Shown one piece after another: positions 43,022-52,586 of a stretch of 64,000 bases of DNA (its first letter is position 1; the number at the start of each line of letters is the position of its first letter). Both the position numbers and the translations under genes were made by a program. Source of the stretch: Marinifilum breve (GTDB taxonomy: Bacteria; Bacteroidota; Bacteroidia; Bacteroidales; Marinifilaceae). Location: contig NZ_QFLI01000005.1 in NCBI RefSeq assembly GCF_003202155.1, forward strand, positions 124,001-188,000, read 5' to 3'. A model generated the notes under the pieces. That model worked only from the letters and a program-made list of their open reading frames with translations. It was not told where the DNA came from and did no database searches.

Positions 43022-43654
43022 TTAAATGGTTAGTTCACTTTCTTCTTTTAGCTTTATACCGGCTTTGTAGACTTCCGCAATTACGAAAATAATTAAAATT
43101 GGAAACAGATGAGATAAATCCGATAAATCAGGACCATATGAAACCGCTTTACCTCCTATGGATAATTCATCAATAAATAACCATGCAATACAAACTGATT
43201 CAACAAAACCGTATATATGAAACCCCAAAGAAATAAAACCAATTCTCTTTATTTTAGAATAGTTTTCAATATCGAAATATTGAACTTCTTTAATACTTTG
43301 TGATAAAGATTTAAATATTTCACTCAATAATTTAAATACCCAAGCTACACAGCCATAAGTAATCAATGAACTTATAATATCTAACACTTTATACCAAATC
43401 GAATTAACACTTAAACTTATTTCATTGATATTTAAACTAGCATTATTACTAAACTCGCCGTCATTCCATATTTCATATGAAACTGGCAATTTGATATGTG
43501 TGCTTAAACTATAGTTTAAAATATCCGAATCTGTTGAGTGATTTATAAGCGGACTAATAACTGATCCTATAATTAGTGCTGCAAACGCCACAACGCTTAA
43601 AGAATACATACTCTTAAATACCCAACTCAAGCTATTTATTATTCCTTTTTTCAT
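43022..43654 (-). CDS. DUF2975 family membrane protein, copy 2
   Basis: A 210-aa membrane protein with about four helices of the DUF2975 family; C-terminus ILIIFVIAEVYKAGIKLKEE. It is followed by the XRE regulator (10-bp gap). Its C-terminal 40 residues are nearly identical to those of the next paralogue (IFVIAEVYKAGI(K/Q)LKE), whereas the N-terminal halves differ, so the pair looks like an old tandem duplication. Function is unknown; the DUF2975/YozG pair may sense membrane or envelope state. Confidence 0.85.
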   Translation of the reverse strand: MKKGIINSLSWVFKSMYSLSVVAFAALIIGSVISPLINHSTDSDILNYSLSTHIKLPVSYEIWNDGEFSNNASLNINEISLSVNSIWYKVLDIISSLITYGCVAWVFKLLSEIFKSLSQSIKEVQYFDIENYSKIKRIGFISLGFHIYGFVESVCIAWLFIDELSIGGKAVSYGPDLSDLSHLFPILIIFVIAEVYKAGIKLKEESELTI

Positions 43655-43685
43655 TTTATTCTTAATTAAAATCTTGCAACACCTA

Positions 43686-44321
43686 TCAAATGGTCAATTC
43701 ACTATCTTCCTTTAATTGAATTCCTGCTTTGTACACTTCAGCAATCACAAAAATGATTAGTACCATTAAAACCTGACTAAAAATTGAAAAATCAGCAGAT
43801 ACATTAATCACCTTACCTTCTACAATTAATTTATCCAAAATCAGGTATGAGAACAGCCCAGATTTAAAAAATGAATAGACAGAGAATGCCAACAGAAGAT
43901 ATCCTATTTTTTTAATTCGATGATAAGTATCCAAAAGAAAATAACTGCCTTCGGTTTTGGATAAAGCTAAGGAGGTGAAAATCTCTCTTAATAGACTAAA
44001 TAAGTATACCGTAAAAATCATTATAAGAACCTTATCCAATTCTCCAAATAATTTATATTTCCAATTGCTTATCTTAAAAAACTCCGGTATCATCACATAT
44101 TCACATTCTCCTTTAAAGGAATCACCACTACTTAGTGTAAATTCGGTAGGCAAGTTTACCATTTCACTTGTAAGGCCAATGCGGAAATCAGCAAACTCAT
44201 CCGTTTTAAACATATTTATCCCCCCCATAAAAATGACAACTATGAGTCCGATTATTGCAACAATGTGTAAGAGATGAAATAGTGATGATAATTGATTTAC
44301 AATTTTATTATTTCTTTTCAT
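43686..44321 (-). CDS. DUF2975 family membrane protein, copy 1
   Basis: A 211-aa paralogue of the previous protein with about four membrane helices (early IVAIIGLIVVIFMGGINMF) and the shared C-terminus VLIIFVIAEVYKAGIQLKED. First gene of the three-gene minus-strand unit DUF2975-DUF2975-XRE, 31 bp before the second copy. Most genomes carry one DUF2975 gene per XRE partner, so the doubling is uncommon in my experience. Confidence 0.85.
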   Translation of the reverse strand: MKRNNKIVNQLSSLFHLLHIVAIIGLIVVIFMGGINMFKTDEFADFRIGLTSEMVNLPTEFTLSSGDSFKGECEYVMIPEFFKISNWKYKLFGELDKVLIMIFTVYLFSLLREIFTSLALSKTEGSYFLLDTYHRIKKIGYLLLAFSVYSFFKSGLFSYLILDKLIVEGKVINVSADFSIFSQVLMVLIIFVIAEVYKAGIQLKEDSELTI

Positions 44322-44696
44322 GGTAGCTTAGATTGATTATGACTACAAACCTAAATAATTATTTTTGTTTTTCAATTCTTTTTTATCGTTTTTCAATAAT
44401 TTTATTTTCTTTTTCAATAATATCACTTTATAAATCCCCCATAAAATCTACCAATCTAGCACTTTATTATTCCTCGAGAATTATATGTAATTTCGCCTCA
44501 AATTTCTGAAGCTAACTGGATAGAAAGCTTTGAATAAACCAAAATATGTGACGAGTTCAAGGCCAGAGAACATTTTAACCCGGAGCAACCTATTGGTTGT
44601 GAGGATTTAAATTTTCGATAACGAAGAAATCGTTCATAGTTTGGGATTTTTAATTAGATTTTACAGGATGAAGATACTTATTCAAACTTTCTGAAA
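44322..44696. other. 375-bp intergenic region with possible dispersed-repeat sequence
   Basis: The left part is A/T-only in places, with TTTTTCAATAAT occurring twice. The part from about 44550 to 44680 is different in composition and holds the small hairpins CAACC-TATT-GGTTG (44586-44599) and AACGA-AGAAA-TCGTT. It reads like a non-coding Bacteroidota intergenic repeat; I could not match it to a known riboswitch. The EamA gene promoter should lie here. Confidence 0.35.
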
Positions 44697-45596
44697 ATGA
44701 ACAAACAATCACTTATGGTATATGCCAGTATTGTATTGGCAATGCTTTTTTGGAGTTTCTCATTTGTATGGGTGAAAATTGTGTACTTGGTTTACAATCC
44801 AATGACAACAGTTTTGTTACGCCTAATTATTTCATCTGCACTTTTATTCCTTATTGGTAAAGCATTAAAAAGAATTCAAGGCATTCGAAAAAAAGATAGA
44901 ATGCACTTGGTTTTATTGGCATTTTTTGAGCCATTCCTTTATTTTTTAGGCGAAAGTTTCGGGTTAAAGTTAGTCTCATCAACTTTGGGAGCGGTAATCA
45001 TTTCAACCATTCCTTTGTTTTCACCTATTGCGGCATATTTCTTTCACAAAGAAAAGGTAAGTCCTAAAATTGTATTGGGAATTTTGTTTTCGGTGGTAGG
45101 TGTAGGTGTTATCATTTTCAACAAGCAATTCGATTTGGTTGCTTCGCCTCTGGGAATTGCATTAATGTTTGTTGCTGTTGTTGCAGCAGTTGGCTACTCA
45201 ATTGTATTAAAAGGTTTGGCTTCAAAATACAATCCGCTTACGCTGATTTCCTATCAAAACTTAATTGGTATAGTTTTCTTTTTACCGTTGTTCCTAAGCT
45301 TTGAGTTAAATCATTTTTTGAATGCAAAACCAACAACCGAGGTTTGGATTGCTTTGGTTGAATTGGCAGTTTTTGCTTCTTCCCTGGCATTTATATTTTT
45401 CACCTACGGATTAAAACATTTGGGAATTAATAAATCGAATATATTTATCAATGCAATTCCTGTATTTACAGCTATTTTTGCATTTTTTGTATTAAACGAA
45501 AGCCTTACATTTCAAAAAATGTTGGGGATTTCAATTGTGATAAGTGGTTTATTCATATCACAAGCCAAACTTAAATTCTCAAAAGTTAAGAAGTAA
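44697..45596 (+). CDS. EamA family (DMT superfamily) transporter
   Basis: A 299-aa protein with about ten membrane helices in two EamA repeats (PF00892). First repeat starts YASIVLAMLFWSFSFVWVKI, second includes ISYQNLIGIVFFLPLFLSF and ends LGISIVISGLFISQAKLKF. The glutamate/proline pattern of the repeats is typical of metabolite and drug efflux members; the substrate cannot be deduced. The YkgJ-like gene begins 5 bp after its stop. Confidence 0.9.
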   Translation: MNKQSLMVYASIVLAMLFWSFSFVWVKIVYLVYNPMTTVLLRLIISSALLFLIGKALKRIQGIRKKDRMHLVLLAFFEPFLYFLGESFGLKLVSSTLGAVIISTIPLFSPIAAYFFHKEKVSPKIVLGILFSVVGVGVIIFNKQFDLVASPLGIALMFVAVVAAVGYSIVLKGLASKYNPLTLISYQNLIGIVFFLPLFLSFELNHFLNAKPTTEVWIALVELAVFASSLAFIFFTYGLKHLGINKSNIFINAIPVFTAIFAFFVLNESLTFQKMLGISIVISGLFISQAKLKFSKVKK

Positions 45597-45600
45597 TTTC

Positions 45601-46107
45601 ATGAGCAAAATAAAGATTGATTTAGAGCTGTTGAAGGTAAAAGCTAAGAATACCGAAAGCGATACCAAAGAGTTTTTTGCCAAACTGAAAAAGAAGAAAC
45701 CAAAACAATTGGATACAATTGTTCATGCACTTCACGATGAAGTCTTCGAAGAGTTAGATTGTCTTGAATGTGCCAATTGTTGCAAGAGCATTAGTCCTAT
45801 CATCATCGATAAAGACATTGAACGTTTGGCAAAGCATTTGCGAATGAAACCATCAGAAGTAATCGATCAATACCTGGAAATGGATAATGACAACGACTAT
45901 GTATTTCGCAAAGCTCCTTGCCCATTCCTAATGCCCGATAATTACTGTATGGTATACGAAAGTCGACCAAGAGCTTGTCGTGAATATCCACATACCGATA
46001 GAAAACGCTTTTACCAGATATTAAATCTCACATTGAAAAATACTCATTACTGCCCTGCTGTTTACGAGGTAACCGATCGATTGAAAAAGAAAAAAGATCA
46101 ATTGTAA
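45601..46107 (+). CDS. YkgJ family cysteine cluster protein
   Basis: A 168-aa protein carrying the Fe-S/zinc-type cysteine cluster of the YkgJ family (PF03692): CLECANCCKS (about residues 55-64), CPFLMPDNYCMVYESRPRAC (about 105-125) and a final HYCPAVYEV. The first ATG in frame lies 57 bp upstream inside the EamA gene; the start at 45601, 5 bp after the EamA stop, is preferred. Function of the family is not known. Confidence 0.88.
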   Translation: MSKIKIDLELLKVKAKNTESDTKEFFAKLKKKKPKQLDTIVHALHDEVFEELDCLECANCCKSISPIIIDKDIERLAKHLRMKPSEVIDQYLEMDNDNDYVFRKAPCPFLMPDNYCMVYESRPRACREYPHTDRKRFYQILNLTLKNTHYCPAVYEVTDRLKKKKDQL

Positions 46108-46165
46108 ACTTTATTATTATAAATTTCAATTCGGATTTATATCTTTAGATTTCCTAAAATTAAAC

Positions 46166-47197
46166 ATGAACAGATCTCTTGTAATATATCTAATTCTATT
46201 CCTTTCCAGTCTTCAGGCATTCAGTCAGTCGGCCGGAGAGAATATCTATGAATTCCTAAACTTGGGAAGTTCTGCTCGTGTTGCGGCTTTAGGGGGAGAT
46301 CAAATCGCTTTGGGAAATGTGGATGCCGATTATGCCTTTTACAACCCAGCCGCTTTACATCCTGAATTGGATCAGTCTATCAATTTGAACTATGTAAGTT
46401 ATTTGGCCGATATCAATTACGGATATGCTTCCTATACAAAAAACTATAAAGGCATTGGTACATTCTCACTTGGAATGCACTACGTAAATTACGGCAAGTT
46501 TACCGAGGCCGACGAGCTTGGTGATATCACAGGTAACTTTAAGGCATCAGACTATGCGCTATTTATTAGTTACGGTAAACAGATTAACGAAAACTTAAGG
46601 GTAGGCTTAACGCTAAAACCCATTTATTCCTCTTTAGAAAAATACAGTTCTTTTGGTTTAGCTACGGATTTAGCCATTATTTACGATAGTTCCGATAAAC
46701 TTTTTAGAGCATCATTGGTAGCACGAAATTTTGGATACCAGGTAAAACCATATTATGGCTCGCACCGTGAAGATTTGCCTAATGAAATACTCATTGGAAT
46801 GAGTACAAAGTTACAGCACGCTCCTTTCCGATTTGCCATTACCTATCGTCATTTGGAAAAATTCAATCAATCGTATCAATCCGATTTAGATAAAGTTGAT
46901 GACGCTTTTTCCAACCAATCATCGGAAGATGGTTTTGTTGACAAAGCATTAAAACATTTCATTCTTGGTGCAGAATTTCTTCCAACAAAAAATTTCGCAG
47001 TTCGCTTGGGTTATAACTTTCAGCGCCGCGATGAATTGGCAGTAGAAGAAAAAAAATCAACTGTAGGTTTCACTTGGGGTTTTGGCTTCAAAGTTTCTCG
47101 ATTTCGTATCAACTTTGCTTCTGCAAAATATCATCTTGCCGGATCAAGCAATCATTTTTCTGTTAGTACGAGACTTAGCGACTTTAATTTCAGATAA
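46166..47197 (+). CDS. porQ: type IX secretion system protein PorQ
   Basis: A 343-aa outer-membrane beta-barrel protein with signal peptide (YLILFLSSLQAFSQ) and the PorQ hallmark YEFLNLGSSARVAALGGDQI followed by DYAFYNPAALHP. PorQ belongs to the PorV/PorQ/PorP-like family and is part of the attachment machinery of type IX secretion; porQ next to cmk is a common Bacteroidota arrangement and is seen here. It ends 137 bp before cmk. No gliding- or Por-gene operon surrounds it. Confidence 0.9.
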   Translation: MNRSLVIYLILFLSSLQAFSQSAGENIYEFLNLGSSARVAALGGDQIALGNVDADYAFYNPAALHPELDQSINLNYVSYLADINYGYASYTKNYKGIGTFSLGMHYVNYGKFTEADELGDITGNFKASDYALFISYGKQINENLRVGLTLKPIYSSLEKYSSFGLATDLAIIYDSSDKLFRASLVARNFGYQVKPYYGSHREDLPNEILIGMSTKLQHAPFRFAITYRHLEKFNQSYQSDLDKVDDAFSNQSSEDGFVDKALKHFILGAEFLPTKNFAVRLGYNFQRRDELAVEEKKSTVGFTWGFGFKVSRFRINFASAKYHLAGSSNHFSVSTRLSDFNFR

Positions 47198-47334
47198 AAC
47201 CATTCTCATGGAAGCTGCATTGCAATCGTTTACAGACGACTAGGCTACATTTTTAGATCACTAATCCTATTTTTGATCGATTTTCTTACTACTTTTGTAC
47301 GCAATTGCACAAAATTTTCCAGCAATACTAAAGA

Positions 47335-48030
47335 ATGAATATATCTGATAAGAAATTAATTATAGCTATCGACGGACACTCATCGTGTGGTAAAAGCACA
47401 GTAGCCAAAGATTTAGCAAAAAAAATAAATTACACTTACATCGACAGTGGAGCAATGTATAGAGTGGTAACACTTTTTGCAATGCGAAACGCTCTAATAA
47501 ATAACGAGAAAGTAGATGAGAACAAACTAAGTCATTTAATCGATCAAGTTTCTATATCATTTCAATACAATGACGAAAAACAACGTCATGAGACTTTTTT
47601 AAATGGTGAATTGGTTGAAGATGAAATTCGTTCTTTGGATGTATCAAACAACGTAAGCTTGATTGCAAAAATTAAGTTTGTTCGTGAAAAGATGGTTGCT
47701 TTTCAGCGTGAGTTGAGCAAAGGAGGCGGTGTTATAATGGATGGCAGAGACATAGGAACCGTAGTATTTCCGAATGCCGAATTGAAAATTTTCATGACTG
47801 CCGATGTTGAAGTAAGAGCAATCCGTCGCTATAAAGAACTTAAGGATAAAGGCGAAGAAATATCATTAGATGATATTCGTGAAAATGTGAAGAAGAGAGA
47901 CTTTATCGATGAAAACAGAGATGAAAGTCCGTTGCGTAAAGCTGAAGATGCTATCGTTCTTAACAATAGCAAACTTAGCAAAGAAGAACAATTAGACTGG
48001 ATTGTTGAAAGAATGAACGAAGTCGTTTAA
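47335..48030 (+). CDS. cmk: cytidylate kinase
   Basis: A 231-aa nucleotide kinase: (d)CMP to (d)CDP. Walker A DGHSSCGKSTVAKDL lies at the N-terminus; SGAMYRVVTLFAM is the substrate-binding start; VIMDGRDIGTVVFPNAELK is the CMP-binding signature; and the lid RRYKELKDKGEEISL is clear. Length is normal. Followed by the ispH-pfkA fusion 24 bp later, giving the order porQ-cmk-ispH-pfkA. Confidence 0.96.
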   Translation: MNISDKKLIIAIDGHSSCGKSTVAKDLAKKINYTYIDSGAMYRVVTLFAMRNALINNEKVDENKLSHLIDQVSISFQYNDEKQRHETFLNGELVEDEIRSLDVSNNVSLIAKIKFVREKMVAFQRELSKGGGVIMDGRDIGTVVFPNAELKIFMTADVEVRAIRRYKELKDKGEEISLDDIRENVKKRDFIDENRDESPLRKAEDAIVLNNSKLSKEEQLDWIVERMNEVV

Positions 48031-48054
48031 TTATCTTTAAGAGAGAAGAAAGAA

Positions 48055-49902
48055 ATGAAGATTGAAATCGATCCTAATGCTGGTTTTTGTTTTGGCGTAG
48101 TAAATGCCATAAACAAAGCTGAAGAAAATTTAAGTAAAGATGATCAACTATATTGTATTGGCGATATCGTTCATAACAGTATTGAGGTAAATCGTCTAAA
48201 TGATTTAGGATTACAAACAATCGAGCATGATGAGTTCAAAGGAATAAAGGAAAGGAAAGTACTGTTTCGCGCACATGGCGAACCACCTTCATCTTATCGC
48301 ATTGCAAAAAAGAATAAGATTGATATTGTTGATGCCACTTGTCCGGTAGTTTTAAACCTTCAAAAAAGAATTAAGAAGTCATTCCGCGAACTTAAAAAGG
48401 TAAATGGCCAAATTCTAATTTACGGAAAAAAAGGCCATGCCGAAGTAAACGGATTGGTAGGTCAAACCAGTGGAAAGGCAATTGTTATTGAAACAACAAA
48501 AGACCTAAAATCGGTTAATCCTGACTTGCCATCAGAATTGTTCTCACAAACAACCAAAACTCTTGAAGGGTTTAATTTGCTTCGCGAAGAATTACAAAAA
48601 ATAATGAAGGCTCCATTTAAAGCTCATGACACAATATGTCGTAAAGTTGCAAATCGAGTACCTTTAATTAAAGAGTTTGCGCAAAAACATGATGTAATTG
48701 TTTTCGTAAGCGGAAAGAAAAGTTCTAATGGAAAATTACTATTCGATGTTTGCAAAGGCATAAATCGAAATAGCTATTTCATATCAGAACCGCAGGATAT
48801 TGATGTTAGTTGGTTTGCCAATGCAAAATCAGTTGGTGTTAGTGGAGCAACATCTACTCCTGGTTGGTTAATGAACGAAATTACTGAGAAAATCAAACTT
48901 GAAAATAAAATAAATATTAGCATGTCAAGAATTAAGAAAATTGGTGTACTTACATCAGGAGGTGATGCTCCAGGCATGAACGCGGCGATTCGAGCAGTTG
49001 TTCGCACTGCAATCTTCAACAAACTTGAAATTGTAGGTATCAAACAAGGTTATGAAGGCCTTATTAATGGTGATTTCAAGAAAATGAAATCTCACGATGT
49101 AAGTAACATCCTGCAAAAAGGAGGTACTATTCTTCGTTCGGCAAGAAGCGAGGAGTTTAGAACCGTAGAGGGAAGACAGAAAGCTTATCAGCAAATGCTT
49201 GATAACAAAATCGATGCTTTAGTGGTAATCGGTGGTGATGGTACTTTTTCGGGAGCTCGTATCTTTACACAAGAGCACGATATTCCGGTTGTTGGTATCC
49301 CAGGAACCATTGATAACGACTTGTATGGTACTGACTATACAATTGGTTACGATACTGCAATCAATACAGTAATCGATGCTGTTGATAAAATTCGTGATAC
49401 TGCAAGTGCTCACAACCGTTTATTCTTTATTGAAGTAATGGGGCGTGATGCTGGTTTTATCGCATTGCGTAGTGGTATTGCAACTGGTGCTGAGGCTATT
49501 TTGATACCTGAGAAAGAAACTCACGCTAAAGAATTGCAAGCTTACCTTGAAAAAGGTTATAAAGAGCACAAATCAAGTGGTATTGTTATTGTTGCCGAAG
49601 GTGATAAGTCGGGTGGTGCATATACAATTGCCAAAGAAATTGAAAAAGAACATCCTGAATATGACATTCGTGTGTCAGTACTTGGTCACATGCAGCGTGG
49701 TGGTTCTCCATCAGCATTCGACCGTGTAACTGCTTCTACTTTGGGTGTTGCTGCCGTTGATGCATTATTGGATGATCAAAAAAGTATAATGGTAGGAATG
49801 GTTCACGGTGATGTAACTCACGTTCCTTTCAACAAAACCATTAAAAACAAGAAGAAAGTTAAGGATACATACCTACGTATCAACGAAATTCTTTCTATCT
49901 AA
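48055..49902 (+). CDS. ispH-pfkA: in-frame fusion of IspH and 6-phosphofructokinase (PfkA)
   Basis: A 615-codon frame with no stop between two normally separate enzymes. Residues 1-289 are IspH (4-hydroxy-3-methylbut-2-enyl diphosphate reductase, last step of the MEP isoprenoid route): the three Fe-S cysteines are C12 in NAGFCFGVVNA, the one in DATCPVV and the one in AHDTICRKVA. Residue 290 is a methionine, and residues 290-615 form a complete ATP-dependent phosphofructokinase: VLTSGGDAPGMNAAIR, GGDGTFSGA, the catalytic PGTIDNDLYGTDYTIG and MQRGGSPSAFDR. Lengths on each side equal those of the separate proteins. Translation could start again at ATG 48922. A real fusion, a lost stop codon, or an indel error in the A/T-rich junction (AAATAAAATAAATATTAG) are all possible. 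Confidence 0.9.
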   Translation: MKIEIDPNAGFCFGVVNAINKAEENLSKDDQLYCIGDIVHNSIEVNRLNDLGLQTIEHDEFKGIKERKVLFRAHGEPPSSYRIAKKNKIDIVDATCPVVLNLQKRIKKSFRELKKVNGQILIYGKKGHAEVNGLVGQTSGKAIVIETTKDLKSVNPDLPSELFSQTTKTLEGFNLLREELQKIMKAPFKAHDTICRKVANRVPLIKEFAQKHDVIVFVSGKKSSNGKLLFDVCKGINRNSYFISEPQDIDVSWFANAKSVGVSGATSTPGWLMNEITEKIKLENKINISMSRIKKIGVLTSGGDAPGMNAAIRAVVRTAIFNKLEIVGIKQGYEGLINGDFKKMKSHDVSNILQKGGTILRSARSEEFRTVEGRQKAYQQMLDNKIDALVVIGGDGTFSGARIFTQEHDIPVVGIPGTIDNDLYGTDYTIGYDTAINTVIDAVDKIRDTASAHNRLFFIEVMGRDAGFIALRSGIATGAEAILIPEKETHAKELQAYLEKGYKEHKSSGIVIVAEGDKSGGAYTIAKEIEKEHPEYDIRVSVLGHMQRGGSPSAFDRVTASTLGVAAVDALLDDQKSIMVGMVHGDVTHVPFNKTIKNKKKVKDTYLRINEILSI

Positions 49903-49939
49903 TTAAAATTTGCGACAGCTTTTGTTCAAGTTATATTTC

Positions 49940-49977
49940 TTCTGATTGAGATTCCTGCCTTGGGATTTCAATCAGAA
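49940..49977 (+). terminator. hairpin between pfkA and priA
   Basis: A 16-bp stem TTCTGATTGAGATTCC / GGGATTTCAATCAGAA with two G-T pairs and a TGCCTT loop. No T run follows, so termination is uncertain. Its right half overlaps the -33 element of the priA promoter. Confidence 0.5.
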
Positions 49978-49989
49978 CTAATAACTTTG
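49960..49989 (+). promoter_or_regulatory. promoter of priA
   Basis: TTG (49960-49962), 19-bp spacer, TAACTTTG (49982-49989): a full match to the Bacteroidota pattern, ending 17 bp before the priA ATG. Confidence 0.65.
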
Positions 49990-50006
49990 GGGAAAATGCC
50001 TCAAAA

Positions 50007-52481
50007 ATGAACAATAACCTAAATTTCGCAGATATTATACTGCCACTTCCATTGGCCGGTGTTTATACTTATTCTATTCCAGATGAGTTTAAAAACCAAA
50101 TGGCCATTGGGAAAAGGGTAGTTGTTCCGTTAGGCACAAAAAAACTGTACACAGGCATTGTTCAAGCACTTCACAATAATGCCCCTGCCGATTACAAGGT
50201 AAAAGACATATTATCTTGTTTGGATGACTTTCCGGTAATTAATAATTTTCAATTAAAATTTTGGGATTGGATATCGCAATACTATCAATCAGTATTGGGC
50301 GATGTGTACAAGGCTGCCATACCTTCTGGTTTAAAATTGGAGAGCCAAACAAAAATTATCCTTAACGAAGAATTTGTTGCTGATAATGCTCTAAGTAAAA
50401 CCGAAGATCAAATCCTAAACATTTTAAGCAAATCGAAAGATGTTAGTATTGCCAGCTTAAATCAAGCAACAGGATTAAAAAATACACTTCCACAAATAAA
50501 GTCACTACTTGACAAAGGTGCTGTTGTGATAGAAGAGCACATTTCATCTGGATACAAAGAGAAAAAACAAGAATTTGTTAGTCTGCATTCCAATTTCACA
50601 GAGGAAGAAATTGGTGAAATATTAAATGGATTGAAGCGTGCAAAAAAACAACAAGAATTACTTTACTCTTATCTAAATCTTTCCAAGCATTATTTTGAAG
50701 AGAAACCAGAGAAAGTTAGCAGCAATGAACTTTTAAAATCTGTTGATTGTTCGAGAGCAATATTAAAATCGTTGGTAGATAAGAATATTTTAAAGTTTTA
50801 CTTCGAAAAATTAGACCGATTAGATCTGAGTTCAATCAATACTACAGGATTAAAGGAGTTAAACCCACATCAAGAAATTGCAATAAATGAAATTCGGGAC
50901 AACTTCGAACACAAAAATTGCGTGCTTTTGCATGGTGTAACTTCTAGTGGTAAAACCGAGATCTATATTCATTTAATTGAAGAACAATTAAAACTTGGAA
51001 AACAAGTTCTTTACTTACTACCTGAAATTGCCCTAACCACTCAAATCATTAACCGTTTAAAGTCAGTATTTGGCAATAAGGTTGGTGTTTACCATTCAAA
51101 ATTCAACGATTCAGAACGAGTTGAGATATACAATAACGTATTAGAAAATAAAACTGATAAAGCCTACCAAGTAATCTTGGGCGTTCGGTCATCTGTTTTT
51201 CTTCCTTTCAATAATTTAGGATTGATTATTATTGATGAAGAACATGAAAACACCTACAAACAATTTGATCCTGCTCCAAGATATCATGCACGAGATGCAG
51301 CTTTATATCTTGCCAATTTACATGGCGCAAAAACCCTTTTGGGAACTGCAACTCCTGCGGTAGAAAGCTATTATAATGCTCAAACAGGCAAATACGGTTT
51401 GGTGGAATTATTTAAAAGATACCAGGAAATTGAAATGCCAGAAATCATTGTTGCTGATATTAAAGAAGCGAGAAGAAGGAAAATGATGAAATCTATTTTT
51501 TCTCCAGAATTAATGTCACACATGACTGAAAGTTTGGAAAACAAAGAACAAATCATCTTATTTCAAAACAGAAGAGGATATGCTCCATATTTGGAATGCA
51601 AGTCTTGTGGATGGGTTCCTCATTGTCCAAATTGCTCTGTAAGTCTTACTTATCATCGTCATAACAATTTATTGGTTTGTCATTATTGTGGTCATGGCAT
51701 GACTCCTCCAAACAATTGTGAGCACTGTGGCTCATCTGGTTTGGAAGACAGAGGATTCGGAACAGAAAAAATTGAAGAAGAACTTCTCTCCTATTTTCCT
51801 GAAGCCAAAGTTGGCAGAATGGATTTGGATACAACCAGAAAGAAAAATGCATACGAAAAACTAATTTATCAATTCGAAAAGCATGAGTTGGATATCTTGG
51901 TTGGAACACAAATGGTTTCGAAAGGTTTGGATTTTGACAATGTTGGTTTGGTAGGAATTTTAAATGCCGATTCTATGCTCAATTATCCAGATTTTAGAGC
52001 ATATGAAAGAAGTTTTCAGATGATGGCACAGGTTTCAGGCCGTGCAGGTAGAAAAAAGAAAAGAGGCAAAGTATTGATTCAAACCTATACACCTGAACAT
52101 GAAATTATCAAAAACGTTGTTAAGAATGATTATTTTGAGATGTATTCTTCACAGATTGCAGAGCGTAAAGAATATATCTATCCTCCATTTTATCGCTTAA
52201 TCAACATTAGTTTAAAACACAAGAATCAACGTTTGGTTAACGAAGCTGCCAATTATTTTGCCAACTCTCTTCGTAAAATTTTCGGAATTAGAGTTTTTGG
52301 TCCTCAATCTCCAGTGATAAATCGAATTCAAAATTCATTTATTGTGAATATTCTATTAAAAATTGAAAAGAAAAGTTCACCTGCAAAAGCCAAATGGATT
52401 CTGAATCAACAAGCAAATTTCTTGAAGGAGATTGAAAAATTTAAAAGCATACAAATCAATTTTGATGTGGATCCAATGTAA
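50007..52481 (+). CDS. priA: primosomal replication restart helicase PriA
   Basis: An 824-aa DNA helicase that reloads the replisome at stalled forks. Visible order: N-terminal DNA-binding part (FADIILPLPLAGVYTYSIP), Walker A GVTSSGKTEIYIHLIEE, DEEH box IIDEEHENTYKQF, the zinc-binding insert with four CxxC pairs (CKSCGWVPHCPNC ... CHYCGHG ... CEHCGS), and C-terminal helicase motifs GTQMVSKGLDF and QVSGRAGRKKK. Length is typical for Bacteroidota PriA. Monocistronic with a strong promoter. Confidence 0.96.
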   Translation: MNNNLNFADIILPLPLAGVYTYSIPDEFKNQMAIGKRVVVPLGTKKLYTGIVQALHNNAPADYKVKDILSCLDDFPVINNFQLKFWDWISQYYQSVLGDVYKAAIPSGLKLESQTKIILNEEFVADNALSKTEDQILNILSKSKDVSIASLNQATGLKNTLPQIKSLLDKGAVVIEEHISSGYKEKKQEFVSLHSNFTEEEIGEILNGLKRAKKQQELLYSYLNLSKHYFEEKPEKVSSNELLKSVDCSRAILKSLVDKNILKFYFEKLDRLDLSSINTTGLKELNPHQEIAINEIRDNFEHKNCVLLHGVTSSGKTEIYIHLIEEQLKLGKQVLYLLPEIALTTQIINRLKSVFGNKVGVYHSKFNDSERVEIYNNVLENKTDKAYQVILGVRSSVFLPFNNLGLIIIDEEHENTYKQFDPAPRYHARDAALYLANLHGAKTLLGTATPAVESYYNAQTGKYGLVELFKRYQEIEMPEIIVADIKEARRRKMMKSIFSPELMSHMTESLENKEQIILFQNRRGYAPYLECKSCGWVPHCPNCSVSLTYHRHNNLLVCHYCGHGMTPPNNCEHCGSSGLEDRGFGTEKIEEELLSYFPEAKVGRMDLDTTRKKNAYEKLIYQFEKHELDILVGTQMVSKGLDFDNVGLVGILNADSMLNYPDFRAYERSFQMMAQVSGRAGRKKKRGKVLIQTYTPEHEIIKNVVKNDYFEMYSSQIAERKEYIYPPFYRLINISLKHKNQRLVNEAANYFANSLRKIFGIRVFGPQSPVINRIQNSFIVNILLKIEKKSSPAKAKWILNQQANFLKEIEKFKSIQINFDVDPM

Positions 52482-52586
52482 AGCTAAAGGAGTTAAGTGT
52501 TAAAAAAACATAAGGATTTTCTTTCGTGTTAACCAACAAACGAATTTGTTTATCTTTGCTTAAATAATCTCGAAAATCGAATTATT

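Noticed and set aside
44530-44690. SAM-type riboswitch because of CCCGGAGCAACC
   Set aside because: Only this word resembles the SAM-I core; the other conserved stems are absent and the downstream gene is a DMT transporter.
47281-47300. cmk promoter with TACTTTTG
   Set aside because: The nearest upstream TTG is 14 bp away, outside the 19-21 bp window, so it was not listed as a promoter.
49940-49977. rho-independent terminator for the ispH-pfkA gene with high confidence
   Set aside because: No U tract follows; kept only as a low-confidence hairpin.
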